Below are positions 24,964 to 34,026 of a stretch of 64,000 nt of DNA, piece after piece. The notes under the pieces are model-generated. The model was not told the origin of the DNA and did not search any database. It saw nothing but the letters and a program-made list of their open reading frames with translations. The translations under genes were made by a program, and so were the position numbers. Origin of the DNA: CAKZQX01 sp034436755 (GTDB lineage Bacteria; Chloroflexota; Chloroflexia; Chloroflexales; Chloroflexaceae); contig DAOTVB010000095.1 of the NCBI GenBank assembly GCA_034436755.1, positions 1-64,000 of the forward strand, in the 5' to 3' direction. Within the stretch, counting starts at the first letter, position 1; every line of letters starts with the position of its first letter.

Positions 24964-25365
24964 TTACCCGCTGGAGATGCACCTGACACGCTCTGTTCTC
25001 TGTTGCTTTGTTCTCTGTTCTCTCGTAGATGTTTCCTGGGTTTGTGTTGCCGGCTCGCGCTGGTGGATACGCTCGCGCAGGCGGCGTACTGCGGGCGGTG
25101 GGTTGCGTTCTTGTTCCGCACGCCTCCGTTGACCATGTTCCTTCCAGGCATGCAGATATGCATCAACGTCTATCTGGTTGTGCCAATAATAGGTAATCGT
25201 GGCATAGATTTGCTCCAACGTCAATGTGGGATAGCGTACCGCAATCTGTTCGGGAAAGAGTCCCAGTTCGAGATAGTCAAGCAAAATTGTCTCAATCCCG
25301 ATCCGATGTCCTTTCAATCGAATATCGTTTGGGGCCAGGAAATCAAAATAATCTTCCAGTTGCAT
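24964..25365 (-). CDS. DUF433-domain protein with a repeat-encoded C-terminal tail
   Basis: 133 residues. Residues about 1-75 match DUF433: I-L-D-Y-L-E-L-G-L-F-P-E-Q-I-A-V-R-Y-P-T-L-T-L and I-Y-A-T-I-T-Y-Y-W near 53, a small helical DNA-binding-like fold found in VapB45-type antitoxins. No toxin gene adjoins it. The last ~20 residues (R-E-Q-R-T-K-Q-Q-R-T-E) are encoded by the intergenic heptamer repeat GAGAACA/GAACAAA and look like a read-through extension. ATG 25365 has GGGAGG 8 nt upstream; the frame is open further up but crosses more repeats. Confidence 0.82.
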   Translation of the reverse strand: MQLEDYFDFLAPNDIRLKGHRIGIETILLDYLELGLFPEQIAVRYPTLTLEQIYATITYYWHNQIDVDAYLHAWKEHGQRRRAEQERNPPPAVRRLRERIHQREPATQTQETSTREQRTKQQRTERVRCISSG

Positions 25366-25384
25366 ATTCGACCTCCCGATAGTT

Positions 25385-25440
25385 TTGCGTTTTGAGTTCT
25401 CAGTTTTGCGCTCTGCGCTCTGCACTTTGCGCTCGCTCTT
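25385..25440. repeat. Heptamer repeats between the lipid kinase and DUF433 genes
   Basis: GCGCTCTGCGCTCTGCACTTTGC with a 7-bp period, plus TTGAGTTCTCAGTTTTG. No gene is visible. Confidence 0.55.
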
Positions 25441-25445
25441 CTCAC

Positions 25446-26381
25446 CTATACCACAATTTCCAACGCTCCCGGCAATACCTCCACCTCGACATAGCGCGCG
25501 TCCGTGGCGACGATTTCGCCATCGGTGGCGACCGGCAGCGGCTCGCTGCATTCAATCGCCACATGGTGGGCGCAATCCATTCGCACCTGACGTAAGCGGG
25601 TGTGTGTGCCTTTGATCAGACGCGGCAGGTAGCGCGCAATCTGATCCAGGCGCAGATTATCGACCATGCAGAGATCCAGCAAACCGTCATCAATCAGCGC
25701 GTCGGGGGTCATTCGGAAGCCTCCGCCCTGATAGCGTCCGTTGGCAACATTGGCAAAGAGCAGCCGGCGGTAGACCTCACGTCCATCGAAGCGGACGGTC
25801 ATCGGGTGGGCATGATAATTTTTCAGTGCGCGCAGAATCGCCAGCAGGTAAACCGCGCGCCCCTTGAACTTGCTGATCTTCAGGCTCTCAACGGCAACCT
25901 GCGAGTCGAGCCCCAGCGTCATCCCGTTGATAAAATAGCGGGTGTAGGTTTGCAGGGGATTGCGCACACGAACATGGGCCGCATCGACGGCCCGGGTCCG
26001 TCCGCGTGCCAGACGCCGCACCGCTCCCGCCAGATCATTCGGTTTGACGCCATCAAGCACCTTGATAAAATCGCTGCCGGTTCCCAGTGGTACAATCCCC
26101 AGGCTGGGCCGGGTATGCTGCACCTTCTTGCCGTGTCGGGTTTGTCGGCCCAGGATACCGTTGACAATCTCGTTGATCGTGCCATCGCCACCAACGGCAA
26201 TCACCTGATCGTAGCCCCGCTCGAGCGCCTGATAGGTCAACTCGGTTGCACCACCGCGTGCATGGGTTGTCACCAGATTGAAGTTTACGCCGGCCTGCTG
26301 CAACGCCCGCTCCAGTTCGCCCCGACGTTTCCCAGCCGTGCCCCGCCCGGCATTAGGATTGAGAATAATAAAATGCTTCAT
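25446..26381 (-). CDS. Diacylglycerol/lipid kinase family protein (DagK/YegS type)
   Basis: 311 residues, the usual length. N-terminal I-L-N-P-N-A-G-R-G (about 6-14) and A-V-G-G-D-G-T-I-N-E-I-V-N-G (about 62-75) are the nucleotide-binding signatures of the family; P-L-G-T-G-S-D-F near 118 and D-G-L-L-D-L near 230 also match. These enzymes phosphorylate diacylglycerol or related lipids at the inner membrane face, recycling lipid for phospholipid synthesis. The exact substrate is not certain. It lies 30 nt downstream of trpB on the same strand. Confidence 0.93.
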   Translation of the reverse strand: MKHFIILNPNAGRGTAGKRRGELERALQQAGVNFNLVTTHARGGATELTYQALERGYDQVIAVGGDGTINEIVNGILGRQTRHGKKVQHTRPSLGIVPLGTGSDFIKVLDGVKPNDLAGAVRRLARGRTRAVDAAHVRVRNPLQTYTRYFINGMTLGLDSQVAVESLKISKFKGRAVYLLAILRALKNYHAHPMTVRFDGREVYRRLLFANVANGRYQGGGFRMTPDALIDDGLLDLCMVDNLRLDQIARYLPRLIKGTHTRLRQVRMDCAHHVAIECSEPLPVATDGEIVATDARYVEVEVLPGALEIVV

Positions 26382-26411
26382 CGCTTGTAAGTTCTGCGTT
26401 TTGGACAGAAC

Positions 26412-27617
26412 TCAACACTCAAAATTCAGCAGGTCCGCAACAGTAAAAATATCCTTGTCGCCACGACCGGAGAGGTTGATCAGGAGGCTCTGTTCCGGGC
26501 GCATCGTTGGTGCCAGTTTGAGCGCTTCGGCGATAGCGTGGGCACTCTCCAGGGCGGGAATAATGCCTTCGAGGTGTGCCAGTTGTTGAAAGGCGTCAAG
26601 CGCTTCTGCATCGTCTGCACTGGTGTAGGTGGCGCGTCCGGTGTCATGGAGCCAGGCATGCTCCGGGCCGATGCTGGCATAGTCCAGGCCGGCCGAGACG
26701 CTGTGTGTCAGGGCGATCTGGCCATGCTCGTCTTGCAGCACATAGGAGAAGGTGCCTTGCAGCACCCCCGGTACCGCGCCGAGGAAGCGTGCAGCATGCT
26801 CACCCAGCAGTGCGCTTCGTCCGCCCGCCTCAACCCCCCGCAACTGAACGTCCGGGTCTTTGATAAAGGGGTAAAAAATACCAATCGCATTCGATCCGCC
26901 GCCGACGCAGGCCAGGATCACATCCGGCAGGCCACCGGTCGCCGCGATCATCTGCTCACGCGCCTCCTGCCCAATGACGCTCTGAAAGTCGCGGACCATG
27001 GTTGGATAGGGATGTGGACCCAGCGCGGAGCCCAGCAGGTAGTAGCTGTCGGGGTTGGTGACCCAGTCGCGCATCGCCTCATTGATGGCATCCTTGAGCG
27101 TACGGCTACCGCTATCGACACCGCGCACCTCTGCGCCAAGCAGACACATACGGAAGACATTGGGGCGCTGGCGAGCCATATCTTCGGTGCCCATGTAGAT
27201 CACACACTCCAACCCCAGTAGCGCACAGATGGTTGCCGTTGCCACGCCATGCTGCCCGGCCCCCGTCTCGGCAATCACCCGGCGTTTGCCCATCCGCCGT
27301 GCCAGGAGGCCCTGACCCAGCGCGTTGTTGATCTTGTGTGCGCCGGTGTGCGCCAGATCTTCACGCTTGAGATAGATCTGCGCGCCGCCGCAGTGCGCAG
27401 TCAGTCGTCCGGCAAAACTCAACGGCGTTGGCCGTCCGGTGTAGGTTCGGTGCAGATGCGCTAACTCTTGCCAGAAACCGGGATCATCGCGTAGCGCAAC
27501 ATAGGCGGCATCCAGCGCCGTGATAGCGGGAATAAGCGTTTCCGGCACATAGCATCCGCCATAGGGACCAAAGCGACCGACAGATACTTCTTCCAGATGT
27601 TTTTCCAGGTGGGCCAT
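26412..27617 (-). CDS. trpB: Tryptophan synthase beta chain
   Basis: 401 residues, the length of the TrpB1 type. K95 in H-T-G-A-H-K-I-N-N-A binds PLP; E-T-G-A-G-Q-H-G-V-A-T-A and the G-G-G-S-N-A phosphate loop are intact. It condenses indole with serine to tryptophan, normally with TrpA. trpA is not in the window, but trpF lies in the same leftward run with one small gene between them. N-terminal G-R-F-G-P-Y-G-G-C-Y-V-P-E-T is typical. Confidence 0.97.
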   Translation of the reverse strand: MAHLEKHLEEVSVGRFGPYGGCYVPETLIPAITALDAAYVALRDDPGFWQELAHLHRTYTGRPTPLSFAGRLTAHCGGAQIYLKREDLAHTGAHKINNALGQGLLARRMGKRRVIAETGAGQHGVATATICALLGLECVIYMGTEDMARQRPNVFRMCLLGAEVRGVDSGSRTLKDAINEAMRDWVTNPDSYYLLGSALGPHPYPTMVRDFQSVIGQEAREQMIAATGGLPDVILACVGGGSNAIGIFYPFIKDPDVQLRGVEAGGRSALLGEHAARFLGAVPGVLQGTFSYVLQDEHGQIALTHSVSAGLDYASIGPEHAWLHDTGRATYTSADDAEALDAFQQLAHLEGIIPALESAHAIAEALKLAPTMRPEQSLLINLSGRGDKDIFTVADLLNFEC

Positions 27618-27697
27618 AAAAATAACCTTCTAGCATTCAGAAAGGCAGAAAGCAGATGTGAATACTGCCTCCTGCCTCTCATTGCGCCTGTTCCGGT

Positions 27698-28051
27698 TTA
27701 GCTTGCGATCAGGCTCTCGTCCTTGTGCTTCTCGCCCTCCTCGATCAGCATAATCGGAATGCCGTCTTCGACCGGGTAACGATAGCCGTTGCGCCGATTG
27801 ACCAGCCACTCCTTGCCTTCGGCATCCGTCATCAACTCGACTGGCCCCTTGTCCGCCGGATCTGCCAGGATCTCCAGCAACTCTGGACTGATACTGCGGC
27901 GCTGCCCGGTCGGTGTGCCGCCGGGGGCGGCACGATTGGCCGACGGCGCAACCTCAAACACGCTGTCTTCGCGGTACCGGCGGGTGAAGAAGTAGACCAC
28001 TGCGCCAATGAGAGCGGCAACTGCCACGAACTTCAAAAACCCTTTCATGGT
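27698..28051 (-). CDS. Membrane-anchored Trm112-like protein
   Basis: 117 residues. An N-terminal membrane segment (about 4-22) is followed by a charged linker and a Trm112/YcaR-type domain: S-P-E-L-L-E-I-L-A-D-P near 54, C-terminal Y-R-Y-P-V-E-D-G-I-P-I-M-L-I-E-E. Most Trm112 proteins are about 60 residues, soluble, and serve as a partner for methyltransferases; the Cys ligands of zinc-binding members are missing here. AAGGAGG precedes ATG 28051. It sits between trpB and trpF, which may be incidental. Confidence 0.8.
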   Translation of the reverse strand, partial: TMKGFLKFVAVAALIGAVVYFFTRRYREDSVFEVAPSANRAAPGGTPTGQRRSISPELLEILADPADKGPVELMTDAEGKEWLVNRRNGYRYPVEDGIPIMLIEEGEKHKDESLIAS

Positions 28052-28162
28052 GAAACCTCCTTGCTTGTGAGATATTTTCAGCGACACCGTTTCTATGTCT
28101 TCAGCGTGCAGCAATTATACAACACGACGTGCAGGGTACCGTGGTTGTTGATTGTGCTGCGT

Positions 28163-28885
28163 TTATGACCTCTTGCTCTTTTCGGCCTCTCGGGCTGCTT
28201 GAATAAACGCCTCGATCCTGGCGATATCCTTCACGCCGCTCGTCTCGACACCGCTGCTAACATCAACCCCGCCGGGGCGCACCTGCGCAATCGCAGCGGC
28301 AACATTGTCCGGGGTTAACCCACCGGCCAGCATCAGCGCATACTGACAGGCTAATTCGGCAGCGCGACTCCAGTCGGCCCGCGTCCCCGTTCCGCCGTAT
28401 GCCCCGGGCACATGGGCATCAATCAGCAACGGGAGGGGCGCAACCAGCAACTGCTGCACCGCGGCCGATATGCAGTAGCCAGACAGGTTGTCCTGATGGT
28501 GTACTACCTGCTTTGGACCACGCAGCAGCGTCAACCAGGTTTCTTCGCGGGGTGACCCATCGAGTCGTAACGATTTGATGATCGGCCGGTCAATGCCGCG
28601 CATCTGCTCCGGCGCTTCATCACCGCTAAGTTGCAGATAGTCTAATCCACAATACTCAGCAATTTGATTCATCCGTGCCGGGATTTCATTGACGAAGAGC
28701 CCGACCACTCGCACGCGCCGGCCGGCGGTGTGGTGGCGTAGCGCCATCGTGATGGCGGTGGCCTGATCAACAGTTACCTGCCGCCGGCTGGGGGCAAATA
28801 CCAGCCCAAGCAGGTCAGCGCCTGCTGTGGCAGCAGCGAGCGCATGTTCAATCGTGCGGAGACCACAAATCTTGATGATGGTCAT
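28163..28885 (-). CDS. trpF: Phosphoribosylanthranilate isomerase
   Basis: 240 residues from ATG 28885, a little longer than usual TrpF (about 205). It begins M-T-I-I-K-I-C-G-L-R-T with the catalytic Cys at 7, and has G-L-V-F-A-P-S-R-R and a L-L-I-D-A-H-V-P-G-A-Y-G-G-T-G loop with the catalytic Asp. L-A-G-G-L-T-P-D-N-V and V-D-V-S-S-G-V-E form the phosphate site. It catalyses the Amadori rearrangement of the tryptophan pathway in the cytoplasm. Upstream TTG 28924 and ATG 28897 are possible but lie outside the family alignment. Confidence 0.94.
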   Translation of the reverse strand: MTIIKICGLRTIEHALAAATAGADLLGLVFAPSRRQVTVDQATAITMALRHHTAGRRVRVVGLFVNEIPARMNQIAEYCGLDYLQLSGDEAPEQMRGIDRPIIKSLRLDGSPREETWLTLLRGPKQVVHHQDNLSGYCISAAVQQLLVAPLPLLIDAHVPGAYGGTGTRADWSRAAELACQYALMLAGGLTPDNVAAAIAQVRPGGVDVSSGVETSGVKDIARIEAFIQAAREAEKSKRS

Positions 28886-28963
28886 TGGATCAGCCATCAG
28901 CACCGGGATGTCAGCTTTGGGCAATCAATGTTCGGGCCCAAATCCGACACCCGCAAACTGCGA

Positions 28964-31726
28964 CTATTCTCCTTCCCCTTCTCCATCTGCATCTCCATCT
29001 CCATTCTGCTTGAGCTTATAGTAGACCCGCTTCCCGCGTCCACTCCGCTCAAGCAAGCCCTTGTTGATTGCCTGCTTGACCATCGTGCGCAGTTGTTCGT
29101 TGGTGCGGGCCAGCGCCTCTTGCTTGCGCAGCTCCCGGAGCGAGTCAAAGATCTGGGCAAAGGAGACCGGTTTCGTAAAGTCGGCCATCATTGTGCTAAA
29201 GGCGTGCCACTCCTCATCACTAAAATGAATCTGTGGCTCATTTGCCTCTTCATCTTCCTCGGTTGTTTCCGCCCCGGTTGTTTCTGCGGCCTCGGCGGCG
29301 GGTGCGGGTTCGGCCGGTTGATCCGGTGCTATGTAGCCAGTTTCGGGCGCTTGCTCGGCTGCCGGTGACTGCTCCTCGCCTACACCTTCGCCTGCGTCGG
29401 CATGCTCTGGCTGCTCCGGCGGCTGTTCAGGTGCCGGCTGCTCCGTAGCGGGTGGCTCCCCGCCATCTTCCTGGGGAGGCGCAGCTTCGGGCATGGCAAT
29501 GGCGGCAGCCGCGTCGGTTTCAGCCGGTGACGCTTCCGTGCCTTCCGAGGCATGCTCCAGATGTTCCGGGGTGTACTCTTCGCCCGTCTCTTCAGGTGCA
29601 AACTGGCCATGTTCAGATGTCGGCTGCTCCCCGGCGTACGCTTCCGGGGCATGCTCTTCGCCCGGCTCTTCGGGCGCAAACCCGGCATGTTCAGGTGCCG
29701 GCTGTTCTGCAGTGGGTGGCTCCCCGGCGTATTCCTGCGGGGGTGCAGCTTCAGGCATGGCCGCGACGGCGGCAACCTCGTCAGTTTCGGCAGGCGTCGC
29801 TTCCCCACCTTCCGGGGCATGCTCGAAATGTTCTGGGGGCGGCTCCGCGGCAGGCGGCTCCTCAGTGTATGCTTCCGGGGCATGCTCGAGATGCTCGGGC
29901 GGCGGCTCCTCGGCAGGTGGCTCCTCAGTGTACGCTTCTGGAGGCGCGGCTTCCGGGACATGCTCCGCCTGCTCGGGGGCAAACTCGATAGCGAGTTGCT
30001 CCTCGGTGGGCGGTTCCCCGATGTACTCCTGTGGTGGTGCGGCTTCCGGAGCATGCTCTGCCTGCTCGGGGGCATGCTCAACGACCGACTCTTCCGCAAC
30101 TGGTGGTTCTCCGGCATACTCTTCCGGTGGTGCGGCTTCGGGCATGGCGGCAATGGCGGCAGCCTCGTCAGTTTCGGCGGGTGCTGCTTCACCGCCCTCC
30201 GGGGCATGCTCATGCTCTTCATGTTCCGGGGCAAACGCGCCGGTCGGTTGCTCCTCAGTATACGGTTGCCAGGGTGTCTCCTCGGTTTCGGTCTCCTCGG
30301 TCGTCACCTCAAGCGGCAGTTCACTGAAGAAGGCCTCCATCTGATGCTCAGAACCGGCCAGCGTTAATGCTTCACTGACATTGAACAGTGAACGCAGGTC
30401 GATGTCTTGCAGCAAGGCCCAGATAGCCTCGTCCGACAGCGCCTCAGCCGGCACAATGGTGACTGGTTCTTCGGTTTCCTCGACAACCTCGGCTTCGGCG
30501 GCCTGGGCTTCCGCTTGTTCACGGGCAGCGGCTTCGGCGGCCTGGGCTTCCGCTTGCTCGCGGGCCGCAGCTTCGGCAGCCTGGGCTTCTGCTTGCTCGC
30601 GGGCCGCAGCTTCGGCAGCCTGGGCTTCTGCCTGGGCTGCTTTACGCTGACTGCGGGAGCGGCGGCGGCGGCGGCCGGTAGAGGCCGGTGGTGGTGGCGG
30701 TGACACTTCGTCCGCAGTATCTTTTGCCTGCGTTGACGATTTTGCGCGACTCGCCTGTCCATTGCCGGTATCGACGGCAGATGTCTCGTCGAACGTTTCG
30801 GTTGCCGGCTCCTCTTTGAGATCGGCGGCAAACTGAGAGAGTTTGTGCGGATCTTCCCCCGGTAAAAAGACCTCGTTGACCGTGCCGCTGGTGAAAATAA
30901 TCACCTTGCCGCGCCGTTCGGCATCCATCACAAAGTCTTTGAACTTGGCAAACGGGCGACCATTGAGATCGCGATAGCGGCTCTCCTTAAAGTCACCGCC
31001 CATCAACTCTTTCATCACCAGTTTGAGCGAGCCCAGTGTCGAAACATAGCCACGCTTGCGCACCAGATGAACCGCATCAACGAGCGTATCATAGACATCC
31101 GGTTCGGCGCTGGGAGCCGGTTCAGGGGCTCTGGTCGGTTCTGACTGAAGTTGTTCACCGATGGAACGCGCCTGTTCGGGGGCACGAGAACGTTGCCGGC
31201 CATTGGTCTGTGGGGGCACCGCCTTCCCGACCAGTTGCTCGTAGAAGATAAACTCATCGGCACTCTGCGCCAGATGGGCCGAGGCGGCCCCGCCAATGCC
31301 GATAATAATCACCTCTTTGCCCTGCTGCCTGATGCTATTGACCAGGGGGATAAAATCCCGATCTCCCGTTGCCAGGACAAACTTCTCGATATTTTGATTC
31401 GTAAACAACGTTTTCATGGCATCGATACACAGGTTCATATCCACACTATTTTTAATAGCGCGACCTGTGCGTCCCATCTCTTTATCGTAATAGTATGTTG
31501 GGACATACATCGGCTCGATGCCGTTAGCGTAGAGTGCGCTGGTAACGCGCGGGTAGCGGTACCAGTCCGCGTAGGCGCGCGCAATGACCACGCGGCCTAG
31601 ATCATCACAACGGTCCATAATCGATTCGAAGTTCGGATTGGCATCAAGTTTGTCTCGTACACTCACATAGACATTCTCGAAGTCGATGAAGACCGCTACA
31701 TCGGGACGCTTGTTTTCATAAACCAT
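28964..31726 (-). CDS. NYN (LabA-like PIN) nuclease with OST-HTH domain, long repetitive linker and C-terminal winged-helix-like region
   Basis: 920 residues. The NYN/PIN domain (about 8-170) has V-F-I-D-F-E-N-V-Y, S-V-D-M-N-L-C-I-D-A-M and L-A-T-G-D-R-D-F, the acidic residues of the predicted metal-dependent RNase site. An OST-HTH/LOTUS-like domain follows (about 210-295: Y-D-T-L-V-D-A-V ... D-L-N-G-R-P-F-A-K-F-K-D-F), a putative RNA-binding module. Residues about 360-415 hold three copies of an Ala/Gln/Glu unit and about 500-830 are Pro/Glu/Ala-rich tandem units, likely disordered. The last ~85 residues resemble a winged helix with a basic end. Gene expression control by RNA cleavage is inferred. 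AAAGGAG lies 16 nt before the ATG, an unusually long spacing. Confidence 0.85.
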   Translation of the reverse strand: MVYENKRPDVAVFIDFENVYVSVRDKLDANPNFESIMDRCDDLGRVVIARAYADWYRYPRVTSALYANGIEPMYVPTYYYDKEMGRTGRAIKNSVDMNLCIDAMKTLFTNQNIEKFVLATGDRDFIPLVNSIRQQGKEVIIIGIGGAASAHLAQSADEFIFYEQLVGKAVPPQTNGRQRSRAPEQARSIGEQLQSEPTRAPEPAPSAEPDVYDTLVDAVHLVRKRGYVSTLGSLKLVMKELMGGDFKESRYRDLNGRPFAKFKDFVMDAERRGKVIIFTSGTVNEVFLPGEDPHKLSQFAADLKEEPATETFDETSAVDTGNGQASRAKSSTQAKDTADEVSPPPPPASTGRRRRRSRSQRKAAQAEAQAAEAAAREQAEAQAAEAAAREQAEAQAAEAAAREQAEAQAAEAEVVEETEEPVTIVPAEALSDEAIWALLQDIDLRSLFNVSEALTLAGSEHQMEAFFSELPLEVTTEETETEETPWQPYTEEQPTGAFAPEHEEHEHAPEGGEAAPAETDEAAAIAAMPEAAPPEEYAGEPPVAEESVVEHAPEQAEHAPEAAPPQEYIGEPPTEEQLAIEFAPEQAEHVPEAAPPEAYTEEPPAEEPPPEHLEHAPEAYTEEPPAAEPPPEHFEHAPEGGEATPAETDEVAAVAAMPEAAPPQEYAGEPPTAEQPAPEHAGFAPEEPGEEHAPEAYAGEQPTSEHGQFAPEETGEEYTPEHLEHASEGTEASPAETDAAAAIAMPEAAPPQEDGGEPPATEQPAPEQPPEQPEHADAGEGVGEEQSPAAEQAPETGYIAPDQPAEPAPAAEAAETTGAETTEEDEEANEPQIHFSDEEWHAFSTMMADFTKPVSFAQIFDSLRELRKQEALARTNEQLRTMVKQAINKGLLERSGRGKRVYYKLKQNGDGDADGEGEGE
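29385..30650. repeat. Coding tandem repeats within the NYN gene
   Basis: Two types: GGGCATGCTC-containing units of variable length (P-E-H-x-x-x-A-P-E-A, E-Y-A-G-E-P-P) over about 29385-30240, and three near-identical units of about 55-60 bp at about 30490-30650 encoding A-Q-A-A-E-A-A-A-R-E-Q-A-E. All are in frame, so copy number could vary without breaking the gene. Confidence 0.7.
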
Positions 31727-32374
31727 TGCCTGTAAGTACTACTCCTTTTACGAAAGTGTCTTGTACGTGTGTTCAGGACGAAATACTTCAGTGCCAGGCG
31801 TGGCACATCGGGCCAATGTACGCTTTCTGCCTGAAGAAGGGGCAGCCGGTGGTCGGACCGGACTGAGCTTATGCAGGACACATATGAAAAACGTACATTA
31901 TTATGCACATGGCACTGGAAAAATCCGTCGTGACACACAGGATCGTCTGTTAACGTTTGAAACCAACGCTTTGAGGTTGTGCATGTCTCGTGCGAGCCCA
32001 CCTGCACATCTAGACCGGTCTGGTATCGGCGCTCCGGCTCAGTGATGTCAGCGCCGGTCTATCCATTGAGTGTGGCGTATGCAAACCAGCCGATATTATG
32101 TCAGGAGTAGGCGGGGTGAGCAGAACGACATACGTTTGCTCAAAGGTACTATCATCCTTCTGTAATCCCTCACGGTACCGCCAGGAACCCCATCGCGTCA
32201 TTATCGCCGGGGTTGCCTATTGCGACAATTCCTACTATAGCACTGCCGCGCTGTTCATGCAAACATTCCGGCCGATATCTAGCGGCAATAGTCCAGCATT
32301 AGCAGGAGTTGCACCGTGGTGCGTGTGGGTGAGTTCTGCGCCGCCGGTAGGGCGAGACATAACTTTTGTAGTAC
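31727..32374. other. Intergenic gap, no gene supported
   Basis: The gap left of the family A element contains short open frames without ribosome binding sites or recognisable products. A GGCGCTCCGGCTCAGTGATG / CAGCGCC inverted segment lies near 32028-32060. The upstream control region of the leftward NYN gene must be at its left end. Confidence 0.4.
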
Positions 32375-32643
32375 ACACCTTACGCGGTGGGCGATCAAAC
32401 CGGACGTTTCACCTGATGGAAGCCCGATTCGCCTGCGGCAGCATGGTACGCTTTTACCTTTTTCACAAAAAAATTCACAGTGTGAATTTTTTTGTGAAAA
32501 AGATTGGGAATCTTCCACCCTGCCAGAGGCGATACCCCCCGCCAAACGTGGGATCGTCTTATACCTGATCAGCATTGACCGTTTCGCGTTTTTCGCTCAT
32601 TTCGCGGCTTTCGTGGTCCAAACACCCAACGCGTAACACCTGT
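32375..32643. repeat. MITE-like element, family A copy 2 (inverse orientation)
   Basis: About 269 bp, the reverse complement of copy 1 by pattern. The hairpin is 32458-32502: two perfect 21-nt arms around AGT. The conserved GTACCATGCTGCCGCAG string appears on the minus strand at about 32433-32449. It ends 3 nt before the stop codon of the glycosyltransferase gene, like copy 1. Confidence 0.85.
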
Positions 32644-32646
32644 TTA

Positions 32647-33618
32647 TTAGAGACGGGTGATTGCGCCATACGCCCAGAGCCGCGCCCGCAGTTCATCCCG
32701 TCCGATGCGCTGGCGGCGGTAGGCATACCAGGCGCACAGGGTAGCGCGCAGCATGCCCAGGCGAGTGATCCAGCGATGCAGCCGCAGGAAGCCCGGTCCA
32801 TAGTGCTGTTCAAAGAAACGGATGCGGCTGCGGTGCAACTCCACCAGCATCTGCCGGCGGAATTGCTGCGTGGCGGCACCGCCAACATGCACAACCTGGG
32901 CGTGGGGGTGCTGCCAGATGGCCCAACCGGCTCGCTGGATACGCCGGCACCATTCGATCTCCTCGCTGTACATAAAATAGTTTTCATCCAGGAGGCCGAC
33001 CTGGGCAATGGTGCTGCCGCGCACCAGCATGCACGCTCCCAGCGGATGATCGATCGGGAAGGGTTCTGTGCCGTTCTGCTCCTGAGGATAGCGCCCATGC
33101 CACCAGGAGTTGTAGAGCCGTCCCGGCAGCACTTCCCCGGGCGGAAAGACATCGAGCAGGCTCATCGTCAGGGTAGGGAAGCGGAAGGCGGCCGTCTGGG
33201 TTGTCCCATCCGGGTTGAGCAGGCGCGGGCTGACAAGACCCACCCGGGGATGCGCCTGGAGAAAGGCGGTCAGCGTTTCCAACGCGCCGGGTAGCACGAC
33301 AGTATCGGGATTGAGCAGCAGCACAAACTCGGGTGGTGTGACGTTCGCTGTGCCGGATGACGGCGGGGCAAAGCCCAGCATGCGCAGGCCAAGATTGTTG
33401 GCGGCGGCAAAGCCCCGGTTCTCTTTCAGGGCACAGACTTCAACCTGCGGGAAGTCTGTCCGCACCACGGAAACGCTATCGTCGCGCGAGGCATTATCGA
33501 TGACCAGGATGCGCCGGGGCAGCGTAACAGGTTGCAGCGACCGGAGGCAGTCGCGCAGCAACTCCCGGGTGTTGTAGGATACGATAACAATACCGATCAT
33601 CGGGTTTGGCTGGTCCAT
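32647..33618 (-). CDS. Family 2 glycosyltransferase (rhamnosyltransferase/WbbL-like)
   Basis: 323 residues. I-V-I-V-S-Y-N-T-R-E-L-L (about 9-20) opens the GT-A fold; V-I-D-N-A-S-R-D-D-S-V and L-L-L-N-P-D-T are the nucleotide-sugar and metal-binding parts, and E-I-E-W-C-R-R near 240 is the ED/EW motif with the likely base. These enzymes transfer a sugar from NDP-sugar to a cell-surface glycan on the inner membrane face. The C-terminus has a hydrophobic stretch. The gene stands alone between repeats. I start at ATG 33618 because the frame above it is not conserved-looking; no clear ribosome binding site. Confidence 0.88.
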   Translation of the reverse strand: MDQPNPMIGIVIVSYNTRELLRDCLRSLQPVTLPRRILVIDNASRDDSVSVVRTDFPQVEVCALKENRGFAAANNLGLRMLGFAPPSSGTANVTPPEFVLLLNPDTVVLPGALETLTAFLQAHPRVGLVSPRLLNPDGTTQTAAFRFPTLTMSLLDVFPPGEVLPGRLYNSWWHGRYPQEQNGTEPFPIDHPLGACMLVRGSTIAQVGLLDENYFMYSEEIEWCRRIQRAGWAIWQHPHAQVVHVGGAATQQFRRQMLVELHRSRIRFFEQHYGPGFLRLHRWITRLGMLRATLCAWYAYRRQRIGRDELRARLWAYGAITRL

Positions 33619-33683
33619 AGCGTTGCGGATTGTAGCGCGAAAGGGGATGCGATGCAAACGCAAACGTGGGAAACTCTTCCATG

Positions 33684-33822
33684 ACACGCGTTACATAGTG
33701 GAAGCTTGGACCACGAACAACACGACATGAGCGAAAACCACGAAGCTGCCAGTGTTGCCGCAGGCGATTCGGACGTGCATCTTGTCAAACGTGCAGGTTG
33801 AACGCCCACTGCGTAACGCGTG
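33684..33822. repeat. MITE-like element, family A copy 3a (short, no central hairpin)
   Basis: About 139 bp with both terminal repeats (ACACGCGTTAC and GCGTAACGCGTG) and the end-proximal sequences, including TCTTGTCAAACGTGCAG, but the hairpin block is missing. It looks like an internal deletion derivative and abuts copy 3b. Confidence 0.75.
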
Positions 33823-33829
33823 CTACAGT

Positions 33830-34026
33830 ACACGCATTACGCGGTCATTGACCCGGAAGGTATGTCAGCCTCCGGCCAGGCGGAAGAGACCAGATCTTTT
33901 TCACAAAAAAATTCACAACGTGAATTTTTTTGTGAAAAAGAAAGAATAAGTACCATGCTGCCGCAGACGAATTCCGCTTTTGGATCGGACACCAGGCTGA
34001 AACAGGCAGCACCGCGTAACGCGTGT
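33830..34026. repeat. MITE-like element, family A copy 3b
   Basis: About 197 bp. Hairpin 33896-33940 with perfect 21-nt arms around AAC, the same arms as copy 2 and the same centre as copy 1. AGTACCATGCTGCCGCAG follows. Ends ACACGCATTACGCGG and CCGCGTAACGCGTGT. Confidence 0.85.

Noticed and set aside
29493..30367. Long Ser/Gly/Ala-rich frames on the plus strand opposite the NYN linker
   Set aside because: They are shadows of the in-frame repeats of the NYN gene, which has clear domains on both sides.
31761..32045. A 94-codon frame upstream of the NYN gene
   Set aside because: No ribosome binding site, unusual composition and no recognisable motif.
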